Positions 30,406 through 38,661 of a stretch of 64,000 nt of DNA are shown here, piece by piece. The stretch's first letter is position 1; the number at the start of each line of letters is the position of its first letter. The notes beneath the pieces were generated by a model. It was not told the DNA's origin. It saw only the letters and a list, made by a program, of their open reading frames with translations, and ran no database searches. The stretch lies in the NCBI GenBank assembly GCA_963840545.1, contig CAWIZE010000007.1:111161-175160 (forward strand), read 5' to 3'. The stretch comes from JAKAWQ01 sp963840545 (lineage in GTDB: Bacteria; Pseudomonadota; Alphaproteobacteria; Acetobacterales; Acetobacteraceae). Made by a program: the position numbers and the translations under genes.

Positions 30406-30951
30406 TCAGCCTCTCCACATCCGCACGAGCACGGCGCGGCCGAGGAGGTGGTGGCGGATCGCCGCGGCCGCATGGCCACAAGCGAGCACGACGAGCGCGA
30501 CCGCGCACGCCCGGTGGATCGGAAAAACGATCGCGAACCATGCCTGGTCGGGGCCGGTGAGGGCGGGCAGCGCGATCACGCCGAAGAAGAGTGTGGGAAT
30601 GCGCAGCGGCGCGAGCGAGGCCGTGAGGTAGCCGAGCAGGGGCGTTACGACCAGCAGCCCGTAGAGCGCGGCGTGCGCGCCCGCCGCCGCCCGGGTCTGC
30701 CAGGGTGGCAGAGCCGCCTCCGCCTCGGGCCGGCCGCGCCGGGCGCGCAAGGCCAGCCGCGCGAGTGCGACCAGGAAGGCGAGGATGCCGAGCGTCTTGT
30801 GCACCTGGAAAAGGACGAATTTCACCAGCAGCTCGGCGAGCGGGACGCCCACCATCACCCAGGCGACGGCGAAGGCCGCCAGCACGAACCCGGCGTTCCA
30901 CCAGTGCAGCACACGCTGCGCGCGGCTCCAGCCGCGACTCTCAGCCCCCAT
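30406..30951 (-). CDS. Cytochrome b561 family protein
   Basis: 181-residue four-helix membrane cytochrome b. The likely haem-ligand histidines lie in RVLHWWNAG (residue about 15), FQVHKTLGIL, GAHAALYGL and CGHAAAAIRHHLL. Family members move electrons to or from quinones. It overlaps the YceI gene upstream by 11 bases, reproducing the yceI/yceJ-type pairing known in enterobacteria, and is the last gene of the ECF operon that starts near 33507. Confidence 0.85.
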   Translation of the reverse strand: MGAESRGWSRAQRVLHWWNAGFVLAAFAVAWVMVGVPLAELLVKFVLFQVHKTLGILAFLVALARLALRARRGRPEAEAALPPWQTRAAAGAHAALYGLLVVTPLLGYLTASLAPLRIPTLFFGVIALPALTGPDQAWFAIVFPIHRACAVALVVLACGHAAAAIRHHLLGRAVLVRMWRG

Positions 30952-31615
30952 GGGTCGGGATGTCGAGGGCGGGGGCGTCGAGCGTGAGGCGGATGAAGAT
31001 CGCGAGATCGACCTTGTTGCCGACGAAGTTCTCGTTGGCGGTCATGCCGTAGGCGGAGCGAAGAAGGCTCCCGCTGACCCGGAAATCGGCGATCCTCGGG
31101 CCGCTCCGGGGATCCTGCTCGCGGACGAGCGTGGCATCGAGCGATTGGCGGTGCGCGATCCCGCGGATGGTGAGAATCCCATGGATGACGAAGCGGCCGC
31201 TTCCCGCCCGGGTGATGGAATCGCTAACGAAATGGATAGCGGGATAGCGCACGACATCGAAATAGGCCGGCGAGCGGAGCATGGCGACCGCGTCAGACGA
31301 CGCCATCGCGGCGGAGCCGGCCGCGATCGTCACGTCGATCCGCGTCTCTGTCGGGTGCTGCCGGTCGATCGCCAACTGGCCGGCGAAGCGCGTGAAGCGG
31401 CCATCGACGCTGAAGATGCCAAGCTGGCTGACGGAAAAGCCGACCGTTCCGTAGCGCTGGTTGATCAGGTAATCGAGGGTGCCGGCGAACGCCGGGACGG
31501 CGCCGCCAGGGAACCACGGTCCGAGCCCAGGTCCGAGCCAGAGTCCGAGCGCGACGGCGAGCGCGAGCCTGCGCAAACCCCGCGCCCGAAGGGACGACCA
31601 ACGAAGAAAAATCAC
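30941..31615 (-). CDS. YceI family periplasmic lipid-binding protein
   Basis: 224 residues with an N-terminal signal sequence (about residues 10-45, with a GLWLGPGLGPW duplication from a 12-bp DNA repeat at 31518-31553). A YceI lipocalin-like barrel follows, with FSVSQLGIFSVDGRFTRFAG, VRYPAIHFVSDSI and the C-terminal KVDLAIFIRLTLDAP. YceI proteins bind isoprenoid quinones or amphiphiles in the periplasm. Its ATG overlaps the stop of the preceding COG4315 gene (ATGA), and it is coupled to a cytochrome b561. Confidence 0.88.
   Translation of the reverse strand: MIFLRWSSLRARGLRRLALAVALGLWLGPGLGPWFPGGAVPAFAGTLDYLINQRYGTVGFSVSQLGIFSVDGRFTRFAGQLAIDRQHPTETRIDVTIAAGSAAMASSDAVAMLRSPAYFDVVRYPAIHFVSDSITRAGSGRFVIHGILTIRGIAHRQSLDATLVREQDPRSGPRIADFRVSGSLLRSAYGMTANENFVGNKVDLAIFIRLTLDAPALDIPTHGG
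31518..31553. repeat. 12-bp tandem repeat, three copies, in the YceI signal peptide
   Basis: Three degenerate copies of GGTCCGAGCCCA on the plus strand lie inside the signal-peptide coding region of the YceI gene and lengthen its Gly/Pro/Leu stretch without breaking the frame. Confidence 0.7.
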
Positions 31616-32079
31616 CAGCGTCCTGCCTGCGAAGCTGCCGGCTTCGCGATTTCATTGCCGTTCGGCGCGACAAGATACCACGATCCGCCGAAATGGGTGA
31701 TCGCCTCGCCGGCGGTGCTCGCTTTCGTCCCATCGCCGACGAAGTGGTAGAGCGGCCTGCCCGCATAGGTCACCTGCATGCCGCCGGCGCGTGGGATGGT
31801 CCCGAGCAGGCTTGCGTCCACGCCGGGCCCGGCGAGCGGCGCCTCCCCGCTCATCATCGGCGGCCAGGCCTTCACGCAGGCGCCGGTGCAGGTGCTCATG
31901 TCCTTTCCGTCCGCCGTGAAGAGATAGACGGCGCGTCCGCCGGCGTCGGAGAGGTAGGTTCCGAACGCGGTGCTGGTGGCGGTCACGAGCGTCTCCGGGT
32001 TGGCGGCGCGTGCCGTGGCCATGGCGGCAAGCATCACGACAAGGCTGGCGGAGGCGGCAATGGCGGCATGACGGGACAT
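31612..32079 (-). CDS. COG4315-type secreted repeat protein
   Basis: 155 residues with a signal peptide (residues 1-25, ending ATARAA) and the secreted-repeat family pattern: FGTYLSDAGGRAVYLFTADG, then CTGACVKAWPPMM and PLYHFVGDGTKA near the end. The two conserved cysteines of CTGAC are present. The function is unknown, but such proteins recur in ECF- and redox-stress-linked operons. A strong ECF-like promoter (32142-32170) lies 60 bases upstream and the YceI gene overlaps its stop. Confidence 0.8.
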   Translation of the reverse strand: MSRHAAIAASASLVVMLAAMATARAANPETLVTATSTAFGTYLSDAGGRAVYLFTADGKDMSTCTGACVKAWPPMMSGEAPLAGPGVDASLLGTIPRAGGMQVTYAGRPLYHFVGDGTKASTAGEAITHFGGSWYLVAPNGNEIAKPAASQAGRW

Positions 32080-32141
32080 CGTCCGGATTTCTCCCCTGCG
32101 AGCGGGCGAAGCGGCGCGGCGTACCCTCGGCCCTCGAAAGG

Positions 32142-32170
32142 GAGAACACCCGCCGGGCAATGCTATTCCC
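32142..32170 (-). promoter_or_regulatory. ECF promoter copy 2 (upstream of the COG4315 gene)
   Basis: Read on the minus strand the site is GGGAATA, 14 bases, then GTGTTCTC. The identical boxes with the identical 14-base spacer occur upstream of the ECF sigma gene (33535-33563). This pairing is strong evidence that the ECF sigma at 32971-33507 drives both itself and the COG4315/YceI/cytochrome b561 genes. Confidence 0.75.
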
Positions 32171-32173
32171 TCG

Positions 32174-32983
32174 TCACGCCGCCTCGAGCGCCGGGCGGAT
32201 CGCGATCGCGATCCGGCTGAGGCGCGCGGCATCCATCCACCCGACGAGCACATAGGCGTAGCCGCCATGCGCCCAGAGCGCGAGACCGACCCCGTCCCGC
32301 CGCCCGGTCGCGAGCGGGCGGTCCGCGCCCGTCCAGGCGGTGACGCAGATGCCGAGCGGATGATTGAGCGCTCCCGGTCGCGCTCCTGGTCGCGCTCCTG
32401 GGGGGGCGCCGGCCACCGCATAAAGGAACTGGGTGACCGGGCGGCCGTCGACGACGAGCAGCCGCGCGCCGCGGAAGGCGAGACCGAAGGACCCGAGGTC
32501 GGGGATGCCGAGCTTGCGCCCGAGCACATCGGCGAACCAGGCCTCGATCCGCGGCGCGGCGCTCGCCGGCGCGATGTCGAGACCGTGCGGATCCCCGGCA
32601 TAGACGGTGTGATACTCTGCCACCTCGCCCATCAGCCGCGCTGCCGGGCCCGGCCGTGGCGCGAAAATCGGACGGGCCGCCAGCCCGCCGGCGAGGCCGA
32701 GCGCACAGGCGGCGAGCGAAGCGGCGACGGCCGTCCCGAATTGACGCCTCCCGGCGAGCGCCCCCCGCTGGCGGGACACGAGCCGGGCGAGAAGCGGCGG
32801 CACCTCCTCCCACTCGGGTCCGGCGAAGGCCGCGCGCAGGAGGGCGGCGGAGCGGCGCAGCAACCGCACCTTCTCCTGTGCCGCCGGGTCGTCCGCGAGG
32901 CGGCGCGCAATGTCGTGTGCGGCGGCGGGATCGAGCTCGCCGTCCACGAACGCGACCAGGGTGCCCTCGTCTAGCTCTGCCAC
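32174..32983 (-). CDS. Anti-sigma factor, single-pass membrane protein
   Basis: 269 residues with an N-terminal anti-sigma domain (LDEGTLVAFVDGELDPAAAH), a membrane helix at about residues 79-100 and an extracytoplasmic domain with a WFADVLGRKLGIPDL segment. It resembles the anti-sigma at 15023-15817 in layout and in the C-terminal sensor. It overlaps the sigma gene by 13 bases. A 12-bp DNA duplication at 32376-32399 adds repeated RPGA residues in the sensor domain. Confidence 0.85.
   Translation of the reverse strand: MAELDEGTLVAFVDGELDPAAAHDIARRLADDPAAQEKVRLLRRSAALLRAAFAGPEWEEVPPLLARLVSRQRGALAGRRQFGTAVAASLAACALGLAGGLAARPIFAPRPGPAARLMGEVAEYHTVYAGDPHGLDIAPASAAPRIEAWFADVLGRKLGIPDLGSFGLAFRGARLLVVDGRPVTQFLYAVAGAPPGARPGARPGALNHPLGICVTAWTGADRPLATGRRDGVGLALWAHGGYAYVLVGWMDAARLSRIAIAIRPALEAA
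32376..32399. repeat. 12-bp perfect tandem duplication in the anti-sigma gene
   Basis: Two perfect copies of GGTCGCGCTCCT, with partial flanking copies, encode a repeated Ala-Arg-Pro-Gly unit in the extracytoplasmic domain. Confidence 0.75.
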
Positions 32984-33507
32984 TTCCCTGCCATCCGTAC
33001 AATGTTGTCGGGTTCCGCGCCGTCGGCCTCGCCGAGTGCCTTCATCAGGGCGAGGCGCCCGCGCGCGAGCCGGCTCATGACGGTGCCGATCGGAATGCCG
33101 GCGATCTCCGCGGCCTCGCGGTAGGTGAGCCCTTCCACGGTGACCAGCATGAGCACGACACGCTGCTCGGCCGGCAGCGCAAGCATCTTCTCGGCGACCC
33201 GCGCCAGCATCAGCCGCGATTCCGCCTGCGGGACAGCCGTGCCTTCGTTGCGCGCCGCGATCTCGGCGCGATAGCGCTCGCCCACGGCGCGCGCGCGGAG
33301 CCGGTTCAGCCAGATCGTCCGGGCGATCCGGAACATCCAGCTATCGAGCCGCGTGTCGGGCTGCCATTGGCCGGCGTGCGCGAGCGCGCGCTCGCAGGCC
33401 GCCTGTGCGAGGTCCTCGGCCTCGTCGCGCGAGCGGGTCAGCGCGATCGCGAACCGCATCAGGCGCGGCAGCAGGGCGGCCAATTGACGGCGAAACTCGC
33501 TTTCCAC
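32971..33507 (-). CDS. ECF RNA polymerase sigma factor
   Basis: 178 residues with region 2 (RFAIALTRSRDEAEDLAQAA, then WMFRIARTIWLNRLRA) and region 4 (LVTVEGLTYREAAEIAGIP, GTVMSRLARGRLAL). The GTG at 33507 is chosen because AGAGGG lies at good spacing and because the autoregulated promoter at 33535-33563 would make any start upstream of about 33530 untranscribed. The sigma probably controls the downstream anti-sigma, COG4315, YceI and cytochrome b561 genes. Confidence 0.88.
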   Translation of the reverse strand: MESEFRRQLAALLPRLMRFAIALTRSRDEAEDLAQAACERALAHAGQWQPDTRLDSWMFRIARTIWLNRLRARAVGERYRAEIAARNEGTAVPQAESRLMLARVAEKMLALPAEQRVVLMLVTVEGLTYREAAEIAGIPIGTVMSRLARGRLALMKALGEADGAEPDNIVRMAGKWQS

Positions 33508-33534
33508 AATCGCCCTCTGCGGCGGCGCACCTCC

Positions 33535-33563
33535 GAGAACACCCCGCACGCCATCTTATTCCC
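33535..33563 (-). promoter_or_regulatory. ECF promoter copy 1 (upstream of the ECF sigma gene)
   Basis: Read on the minus strand the site is GGGAATA, 14 bases, then GTGTTCTC, with the -10 box 28 bases before the GTG start of the sigma gene. It is identical in boxes and spacing to the site at 32142-32170, so this is a probable self-recognised ECF promoter. Confidence 0.75.
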
Positions 33564-33599
33564 GCGGTGGCGTGTCCCCGCCCGCGATTGCCCCGCCCA

Positions 33600-33812
33600 T
33601 TATTGCCCTTGCGAGGCCGAGATCGGCGCGCAGTTGCTGCGGCCCTGGGCCACGCAGTCCTGGATCGCGGCCATGCGCGAGATCCTGTCCCAGAGGAAGA
33701 GCCCGCCGACGATGAGGGCGAGGATCACGACCAGCGCGATCAGCGCCCCGCGCCGCGAGCCCTGCGGCTCGTTCCCGCCCGGTATCGGCATGTCGGACTC
33801 GCCGCGCGGCAT
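33600..33812 (-). CDS. Small single-pass membrane protein
   Basis: 70 residues with one membrane helix (GALIALVVILALIVGGLFLW) and a short C-terminal part containing two cysteines (AAIQDCVAQGRSNCAPI). Its ATG overlaps the stop of the CobW gene (TGATG), so it is translationally coupled. The protein resembles small inner-membrane proteins of unknown role. A Met seven codons later is the alternative start. Confidence 0.65.
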   Translation of the reverse strand: MPRGESDMPIPGGNEPQGSRRGALIALVVILALIVGGLFLWDRISRMAAIQDCVAQGRSNCAPISASQGQ

Positions 33813-34777
33813 CACGCGGTCTCGCCCGCCGTCGCCTGCTCCTCGGCCACTTCCTCCTCGAGTGCTGCGAGCAGCCGCGCCGGGAAATGGCGCGGCACGC
33901 CCTCGGCGATGAAGACGAGCCGCGTCCGGCGATCCGCGCCGGGCCAAGCGGGCAGGAATTGCGGCGGCTCGAAGATGTGCTGCACCCCGTGGATCAGCGC
34001 CGGGCGGCCCGGCATCTCCGTCACCTCCACCAGCCCCTTCACCCGGAGCAGCCGCCCGCCGCAATGCTCGGCCAGCGCCTGAAGCAGGAGCACGAGCGCC
34101 AGCCCCGGCACCGGCCGCTCCCGCACCAGCACAAAGCTCTCGACGCCGGGGCTGTGCAGCGCCGGCCGCGGATCATCGCGCGGGACGGGGAGGGGGCTGG
34201 TGTCGAAGAGGCTCTCCGGCGCCACGGCGCCATGTGCGGCCGCCAGGATCGGTGCCCCCTGGTTGAGCGCTGCGAGCCGCGCGCCGAGCCCGCCCGCCAA
34301 GGCCACCAGGTCGGTCTTCGTCACCAGCAGCCTATCGGCGAAGGCGACCTGCCGCCGCGCCTCCGGATGCCGCGCCAGGCTCGCCTCGCCCGCCCGCGCA
34401 TCGACCAGCGTGAGCGTGCCGGCGAGCGCGTGCGCGGCGCGAATGGCGGGATCGGTGAGCAGGGCGCGCAGGATCGGAGCGGGATCGGCGAGCCCGGAGG
34501 TCTCAATCAGCACGCGGTCGTATTTCCCGGCGCCGCGGCGGGCGAGATCGGAAAACGTGCGGCCGAGATCGCTCGCCACCCGGCAGCAGAGGCAGCCCGT
34601 TGCCAGTTCGAGCAGGCTCTCGTCGGCGCTGCCGATCAGCTCATGGTCGAGCCCGATCTCGCCCCACTCGTTGACGATCACCGCCGAGCGGGCGAAGGCC
34701 GGGTCGGCGAGGATGCGCCGGATCAGCGTCGTCTTGCCGCTGCCGAGGAACCCGGTGACGAGCAGGACCGGGATCAT
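33812..34777 (-). CDS. CobW/COG0523 family GTPase, putative metal chaperone
   Basis: 321 residues. The G1 motif is GFLGSGKTT, the metal-binding CxCC motif reads TGCLCC, the Walker B/G3 region is VLIETSGLADPAPIL and the G4 motif is VTKTDL. The C-terminal CobW_C domain spans about residues 200-300. COG0523 proteins deliver zinc, cobalt or other metals with GTP hydrolysis. It overlaps an upstream 112-residue gene and a downstream 70-residue membrane gene, forming a three-gene unit. The metal is not predictable. Confidence 0.9.
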   Translation of the reverse strand: MIPVLLVTGFLGSGKTTLIRRILADPAFARSAVIVNEWGEIGLDHELIGSADESLLELATGCLCCRVASDLGRTFSDLARRGAGKYDRVLIETSGLADPAPILRALLTDPAIRAAHALAGTLTLVDARAGEASLARHPEARRQVAFADRLLVTKTDLVALAGGLGARLAALNQGAPILAAAHGAVAPESLFDTSPLPVPRDDPRPALHSPGVESFVLVRERPVPGLALVLLLQALAEHCGGRLLRVKGLVEVTEMPGRPALIHGVQHIFEPPQFLPAWPGADRRTRLVFIAEGVPRHFPARLLAALEEEVAEEQATAGETA

Positions 34778-35112
34778 TGCGGCCCCAACCACGGTGACTC
34801 GACGACATCCAGACCGAAGCCGGCGGGCGCCGCGCCCAGCGCATCCCGCAACCCCCCGAGCAGCCCGGTGATCGAGCTCGCCGCTTGCGGCGGCCGGCCC
34901 GCCGCGCCGCGCGCCGCCGTCTGGAGCAGGTAGCGTGCCGGCAGGCGTTCCGCCGGCGCCCGCGCCACGGTGCACAACGTCGTTCTCGTGATCTCGCCGG
35001 CAACCACCGAGATCCCGCCCTCCGCCGGCACCACGCGGCCCGCCACCCCCCAGAGCGCGAGGCAGTCGGTGACGAAATTGGCAAGCTCCGCGTCCGTCAT
35101 GCGATCCATCAC
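34774..35112 (-). CDS. Small conserved-looking protein coupled to CobW, unknown function
   Basis: 112 residues. The helical N-terminus has ELANFVTDCLALWGVAGRV, followed by a beta segment GISVVAGEITRTTLCTV and a C-terminal FGLDVVESPWLGP. It overlaps the CobW gene by ATGA. It could be an accessory or client of the metal chaperone; this is inference from coupling only. Alternative starts at Met 2 or Met 5 are possible. Confidence 0.6.
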   Translation of the reverse strand: MMDRMTDAELANFVTDCLALWGVAGRVVPAEGGISVVAGEITRTTLCTVARAPAERLPARYLLQTAARGAAGRPPQAASSITGLLGGLRDALGAAPAGFGLDVVESPWLGPQ

Positions 35113-35245
35113 CTAACCCCGGGCCCGCGCGGGCCGTTTCCTCCCCTGGCGCGCCGCCCATCGTGCCACCTTTCCGCCGGCATGTCCCGTCAGGCGTCAC
35201 GATCCGGGGTTGTAAGTCCGCCCCGCATCACGGATTGTGCGGTGC

Positions 35246-36391
35246 ATGATCGAGACCGAAACCTTCGATGCGATCGTCATCGGGGCGGGCATGGCGGGCG
35301 CGACCGCCGCCGCGCACCTGGCCCCCGAGCGCCGGGTGGCGCTGGTCGAGGCCGAGGAGGCGGCGGGCTACCACAGCACCGGCCGCTCGGCGGCGATGTT
35401 CATCCTCAATTACGGTCCGCCCGATGTCCGCGTGTTAAGCGGCCTCTCGCGTGGCTTCTTCGATCAGCCGCCGGCCGGCTTCGCTGAACACGCCCTGATG
35501 CGTCGCCGCCCCGTCCTCTTCCTTGCCCCGCCTGAGCAGACGGCGGCGCTCGATCGGATGCTGGCCGAGGTCGAGGGTCTCCAGCCGATCGAGATCGCGG
35601 CGGTGCGGGCGCTGGTCCCGGCCCTCAAGCCGGGGTACGCGGTCGCCGCGGCGATCGAGGAGGACGATTTTGACATCGACGTGGCGGCTCTCCACCAGGG
35701 GTTCCTGCGCAGGCTCCGTGCCCATGGCGGCGCGCTGGCGCTGCGCAGCCGCGCCGCCCGCATCGAGCGCCGCGCGGGAATCTGGGAGGTCGATACGGCC
35801 GGCGGGGCCGTCTTCCGCGCGCGCATCCTCGTCAACGCGGCCGGCGCCTGGGGCGACGAGGTCGCGCGCCTCGCCGGCGCAGCACCGCTCGGCCTCACCC
35901 CCTGCCGGCGCACCGGCCTGATCATCGACCCCGCGCCCTACCAGACCGAGCACTGGCCGCTCATCAACGACGTCGATCACACCTGGTACGTGCGGCCGGA
36001 GGCGCGCACGCGGCTGATGGTCTCGCCGGCGGACGAGACGCCGATGCCGCCGCAGGATATCCAGCCGGACGAGCTCGACATCGCGATCGCGATCGAGCGC
36101 ATGCAGCAGGCGCTCGAGATCGCGGTCCGCCGGGTCGAGCGGAGCTGGGCGGGCCTGCGCACCTTCACCCCGGACCGCAGCCTCGCTATCGGTTGGGACG
36201 GCGCGGCGGAGGGCTTCTTCTGGTGCGTCGGCCAGGGCGGCTACGGCATCCAGACGGCGCCGGCCGCGGGCCGGCTGGTCGCGGACCTGATCGCCGGGCG
36301 CGACCCCGGACCGGCGCAGCGCATCCTGCCCGCGATCGATCCGGGCCGCTTTGCCGCCGCGGGCTCAAGGGGCCGTACCGCCGCCGCCTGA
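35246..36391 (+). CDS. FAD-dependent oxidoreductase (DAO family)
   Basis: 381 residues of the D-amino-acid oxidase/glycine oxidase superfamily. The FAD dinucleotide-binding motif is IVIGAGMAGATAAAHLA, followed by HSTGRSAAMF. The C-terminal FAD segment is WAGLRTFTPDRSLAIGWDG and VGQGGYGIQTAPAAG. It probably oxidises an amino or hydroxy acid. It stands alone, convergent with a membrane-protein gene whose stop lies 27 bases inside its 3' end. The ATG at 35246 matches the family start. Confidence 0.88.
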   Translation: MIETETFDAIVIGAGMAGATAAAHLAPERRVALVEAEEAAGYHSTGRSAAMFILNYGPPDVRVLSGLSRGFFDQPPAGFAEHALMRRRPVLFLAPPEQTAALDRMLAEVEGLQPIEIAAVRALVPALKPGYAVAAAIEEDDFDIDVAALHQGFLRRLRAHGGALALRSRAARIERRAGIWEVDTAGGAVFRARILVNAAGAWGDEVARLAGAAPLGLTPCRRTGLIIDPAPYQTEHWPLINDVDHTWYVRPEARTRLMVSPADETPMPPQDIQPDELDIAIAIERMQQALEIAVRRVERSWAGLRTFTPDRSLAIGWDGAAEGFFWCVGQGGYGIQTAPAAGRLVADLIAGRDPGPAQRILPAIDPGRFAAAGSRGRTAAA

Positions 36392-36940
36392 CTCCCCGGG
36401 CCGCGCCACGCGGGTCCGGTACCAGCCCGGAAAATAGACCGTGAAAAGCAGCGCGCTTCCCGAAAAGAAAATCGAGGCGTACTGCGACGCGAGGCCGGTG
36501 TCGCCGGAGGCGTACCGATAGACCGAAACGACCGCCGAAAGGAAGAAATCGAGGCCCCAGACCGCGGTGATGCACTGGTTGATGCGGATGAAAAGGGGCG
36601 TGTGCCAGAATTCCGGCGCGACCTGCTCGCGCGCGTACTGGATGGTGAAGGGCGCGCCGGCGAGCAGCGATCCCCAGGCGACCGCCATCAGCGTCACATT
36701 GACGAGCGGCGACATATAGGTGGCGAGGATCATCCAGCGGAACCCGATCACGCCCACCACCACGAAGACGAAGAAGGCGAAGGTGACGGCGTCGAGAATC
36801 TTCAGTGAGCGCCGGATGACCTGCCGCACCGTGGTGACCGTGGAGGCGGCGAGAGCCAGCACCAGGGCAAGGAGGATCCACCGGTGCCCCAGCACGGCGA
36901 GGAGGATCCAGGGCAGGAATCCGATGACCAGCCGTAGCAT
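36365..36940 (-). CDS. Multi-pass membrane protein of unknown function
   Basis: 191 residues with five to six predicted helices: residues about 3-35 as two helices, 52-72, 75-98, 122-142 and 155-175. Conserved-looking polar residues are found in TVRQVIRRSLKILDAVTFAF and EFWHTPLFIRINQCIT. It is downstream of, and on the same strand as, the carotenoid oxygenase with a 23-base gap, so the two are probably co-transcribed. Its 3' end overlaps the convergent FAD oxidoreductase by 27 bases. Confidence 0.7.
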   Translation of the reverse strand: MLRLVIGFLPWILLAVLGHRWILLALVLALAASTVTTVRQVIRRSLKILDAVTFAFFVFVVVGVIGFRWMILATYMSPLVNVTLMAVAWGSLLAGAPFTIQYAREQVAPEFWHTPLFIRINQCITAVWGLDFFLSAVVSVYRYASGDTGLASQYASIFFSGSALLFTVYFPGWYRTRVARPGESGGGGTAP

Positions 36941-36963
36941 CGATACCGATCCTTCCTCTCCGC

Positions 36964-38370
36964 TTAGGACTCGTCCGGGCACCAGTTGCCGTGCAGACCG
37001 AGCGGCACCCGCCGCGGCATCTTCACCACTGCCACCGGCGGGGCGGAGAAATCCTCGGCATCGACGATGACGAATGTCGATTCCATCGTCGCAAGGTCGG
37101 TGACGAAGCTGAGGACATAACCCGCCTCCTCCTCGCTCCGTCCCGCCTTGGGCGCGAACACCGCCTCGCCGACCTGCGCGCCCGGAAAGCCGTGGGTCGC
37201 ACTCGTCCCGCGCGCGAGGTCGAAGCGGATGAGCTCGTCATAGCCGCCGCTCGCTCGCGCCTCGGAGGCCCGATGCGAGACGATCGCGTAGCGGGTCGGC
37301 CGGCCCAGCCTGCGCTCATCGACGCGCGGGAACTCGGTCGCCCGCTCGTCCAGCACTTCGAGGCGCACCCTGCCCGCGGCCGGATCGATCCGCGCGCGCG
37401 CGACGTAGCGGGTGGCCCGCGGCGCGCCCGGAATGCCGAAACTGAGATGGCTCCACCACGGAAAGACGGTGACGATCTCGCCGCCCTCCTGCCACGCGTT
37501 CGCGTAGTGCCAGCACCAGAACGCGTCTGTCTCCAGCCAGCTTATCTTTCCCCCGTTGCCGCGGCGGGGAATCACGGCGATGCGCGTCCCGCGCGCGGGC
37601 TCCCAGGTGAGCGGACCGGCCGCCCGCGCCAGCTCGAAGGTCGCCGGATTGATCACCAGCACGAGATAATCCTCGGTGATGAGGAAATCGTGGATCATGT
37701 AGCCGCGATCGATCTCGGCGATGATCTCGGGCGGGCGCGTCACGCCGCCATCGGCGCCGACCGCCGCCCAATAGAGGTAAGGCTCCTCGAGGCCGTAGCG
37801 GAAGAGGATCATCTCGCCGCTCACCGGGTCGATCTTCGGGTGCGCGCACATGCCGAGCGGCAGGGAGCCTGCGAAGTCGTAGCGCCCGACCGTGGCGAGC
37901 CCCGCGGCCATCTCATAAGGGGCGGCGCCTTCGGGAAGAGCGAGGAAACGGTGCGCGTGGCGGATGATGTTGATGCCGGGGAGCAGCTTGTATCCCTCGG
38001 GGTCCGGGTCCGGCCCGGCGAGGTCGGCGGGCGGCATGGCGAAGGTCATGAGGCCGCCCCAGAGCGCGCGGCCGGCCCGGATCTCCGCCTTCAGGCCCTT
38101 GGTCAGCACATAGCGGTTGCGGTAGCGCGCGCGTCCGTCGGCGAGCCAGACGCCATGGATCATCCCGTCGCCGTCGAGCGGATAGGTGTAGCTCCCGAGC
38201 GGAGGAAATTTCGGGTTCGGCCCGTTGCGCAGATAAACGCCACGGAGATCCTCGGGAATCTTCCCGACCACCGGCAGGTCGGCGGCGTCGATCTCGTCGT
38301 CAACCGGCGCGAAAGCGCCGCTGAGATAAGGGTTGCCGGCCGGATCGATCGGCTTGAGTTCCTGCACCAT
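36964..38370 (-). CDS. Carotenoid oxygenase family protein
   Basis: About 468 residues with the seven-bladed propeller signatures of carotenoid/lignostilbene dioxygenases. Likely Fe(II)-ligand histidines lie in GMCAHPKIDPVSG, IHDFLITEDYLV, FWCWHYANAW and the C-terminal GLHGNW. The N-terminal LRNGPNPKFPPLG and DGDGMIHGVWL are also typical. The family cleaves a C=C bond of carotenoids, apocarotenoids or stilbenes. It is paired with a downstream membrane protein. Start: the ATG four codons into the longest frame is the most family-like. Confidence 0.9.
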   Translation of the reverse strand: MVQELKPIDPAGNPYLSGAFAPVDDEIDAADLPVVGKIPEDLRGVYLRNGPNPKFPPLGSYTYPLDGDGMIHGVWLADGRARYRNRYVLTKGLKAEIRAGRALWGGLMTFAMPPADLAGPDPDPEGYKLLPGINIIRHAHRFLALPEGAAPYEMAAGLATVGRYDFAGSLPLGMCAHPKIDPVSGEMILFRYGLEEPYLYWAAVGADGGVTRPPEIIAEIDRGYMIHDFLITEDYLVLVINPATFELARAAGPLTWEPARGTRIAVIPRRGNGGKISWLETDAFWCWHYANAWQEGGEIVTVFPWWSHLSFGIPGAPRATRYVARARIDPAAGRVRLEVLDERATEFPRVDERRLGRPTRYAIVSHRASEARASGGYDELIRFDLARGTSATHGFPGAQVGEAVFAPKAGRSEEEAGYVLSFVTDLATMESTFVIVDAEDFSAPPVAVVKMPRRVPLGLHGNWCPDES

Positions 38371-38430
38371 GCCCGTCACTCTCCTCCCGAGACCGCCCGC
38401 CTGCGACGATTATACCGACTGTGGCAAAGA

Positions 38431-38590
38431 ATGACTCGTTGAAGACCAAGCGGCTCTGCCCCCTGGAACCCCGCCAGGGCCTGGGGCCCTGGACCCCATC
38501 CATTTGACGGAGGGTCCAAGGGCGCAGCCCTTGGCAGGGCTCCAGGGGCAAGCCGCCCCTGGCCTGCGACGAGTGAGCCTCTCTCCTGCT
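38431..38590. repeat. GC-rich intergenic hairpin repeat region
   Basis: The 290-base gap before the chemoreceptor holds several complementary C-rich and G-rich blocks (GCCCCTGGAACCCC..., CAGGGCCTGGGGCCCTGG, GGCTCCAGGGGCAAGCCGCC) that can fold into long hairpins. This is the type of dispersed intergenic repeat common in Acetobacteraceae; related C-rich blocks precede the elements at 9622 and 42004. No gene is present. Confidence 0.6.
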
Positions 38591-38661
38591 TAGCGGAATT
38601 TTCACTCTCCGGCCGGCAATATCCGGGTCCGCGTCGCAAAGCATCCAATGCGGAGCAGGCT

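Noticed and set aside
38371..38661. RNA gene in the GC-rich gap before the chemoreceptor
   Set aside because: The complementary blocks look like the dispersed intergenic repeat; no tRNA cloverleaf or known riboswitch core was found.
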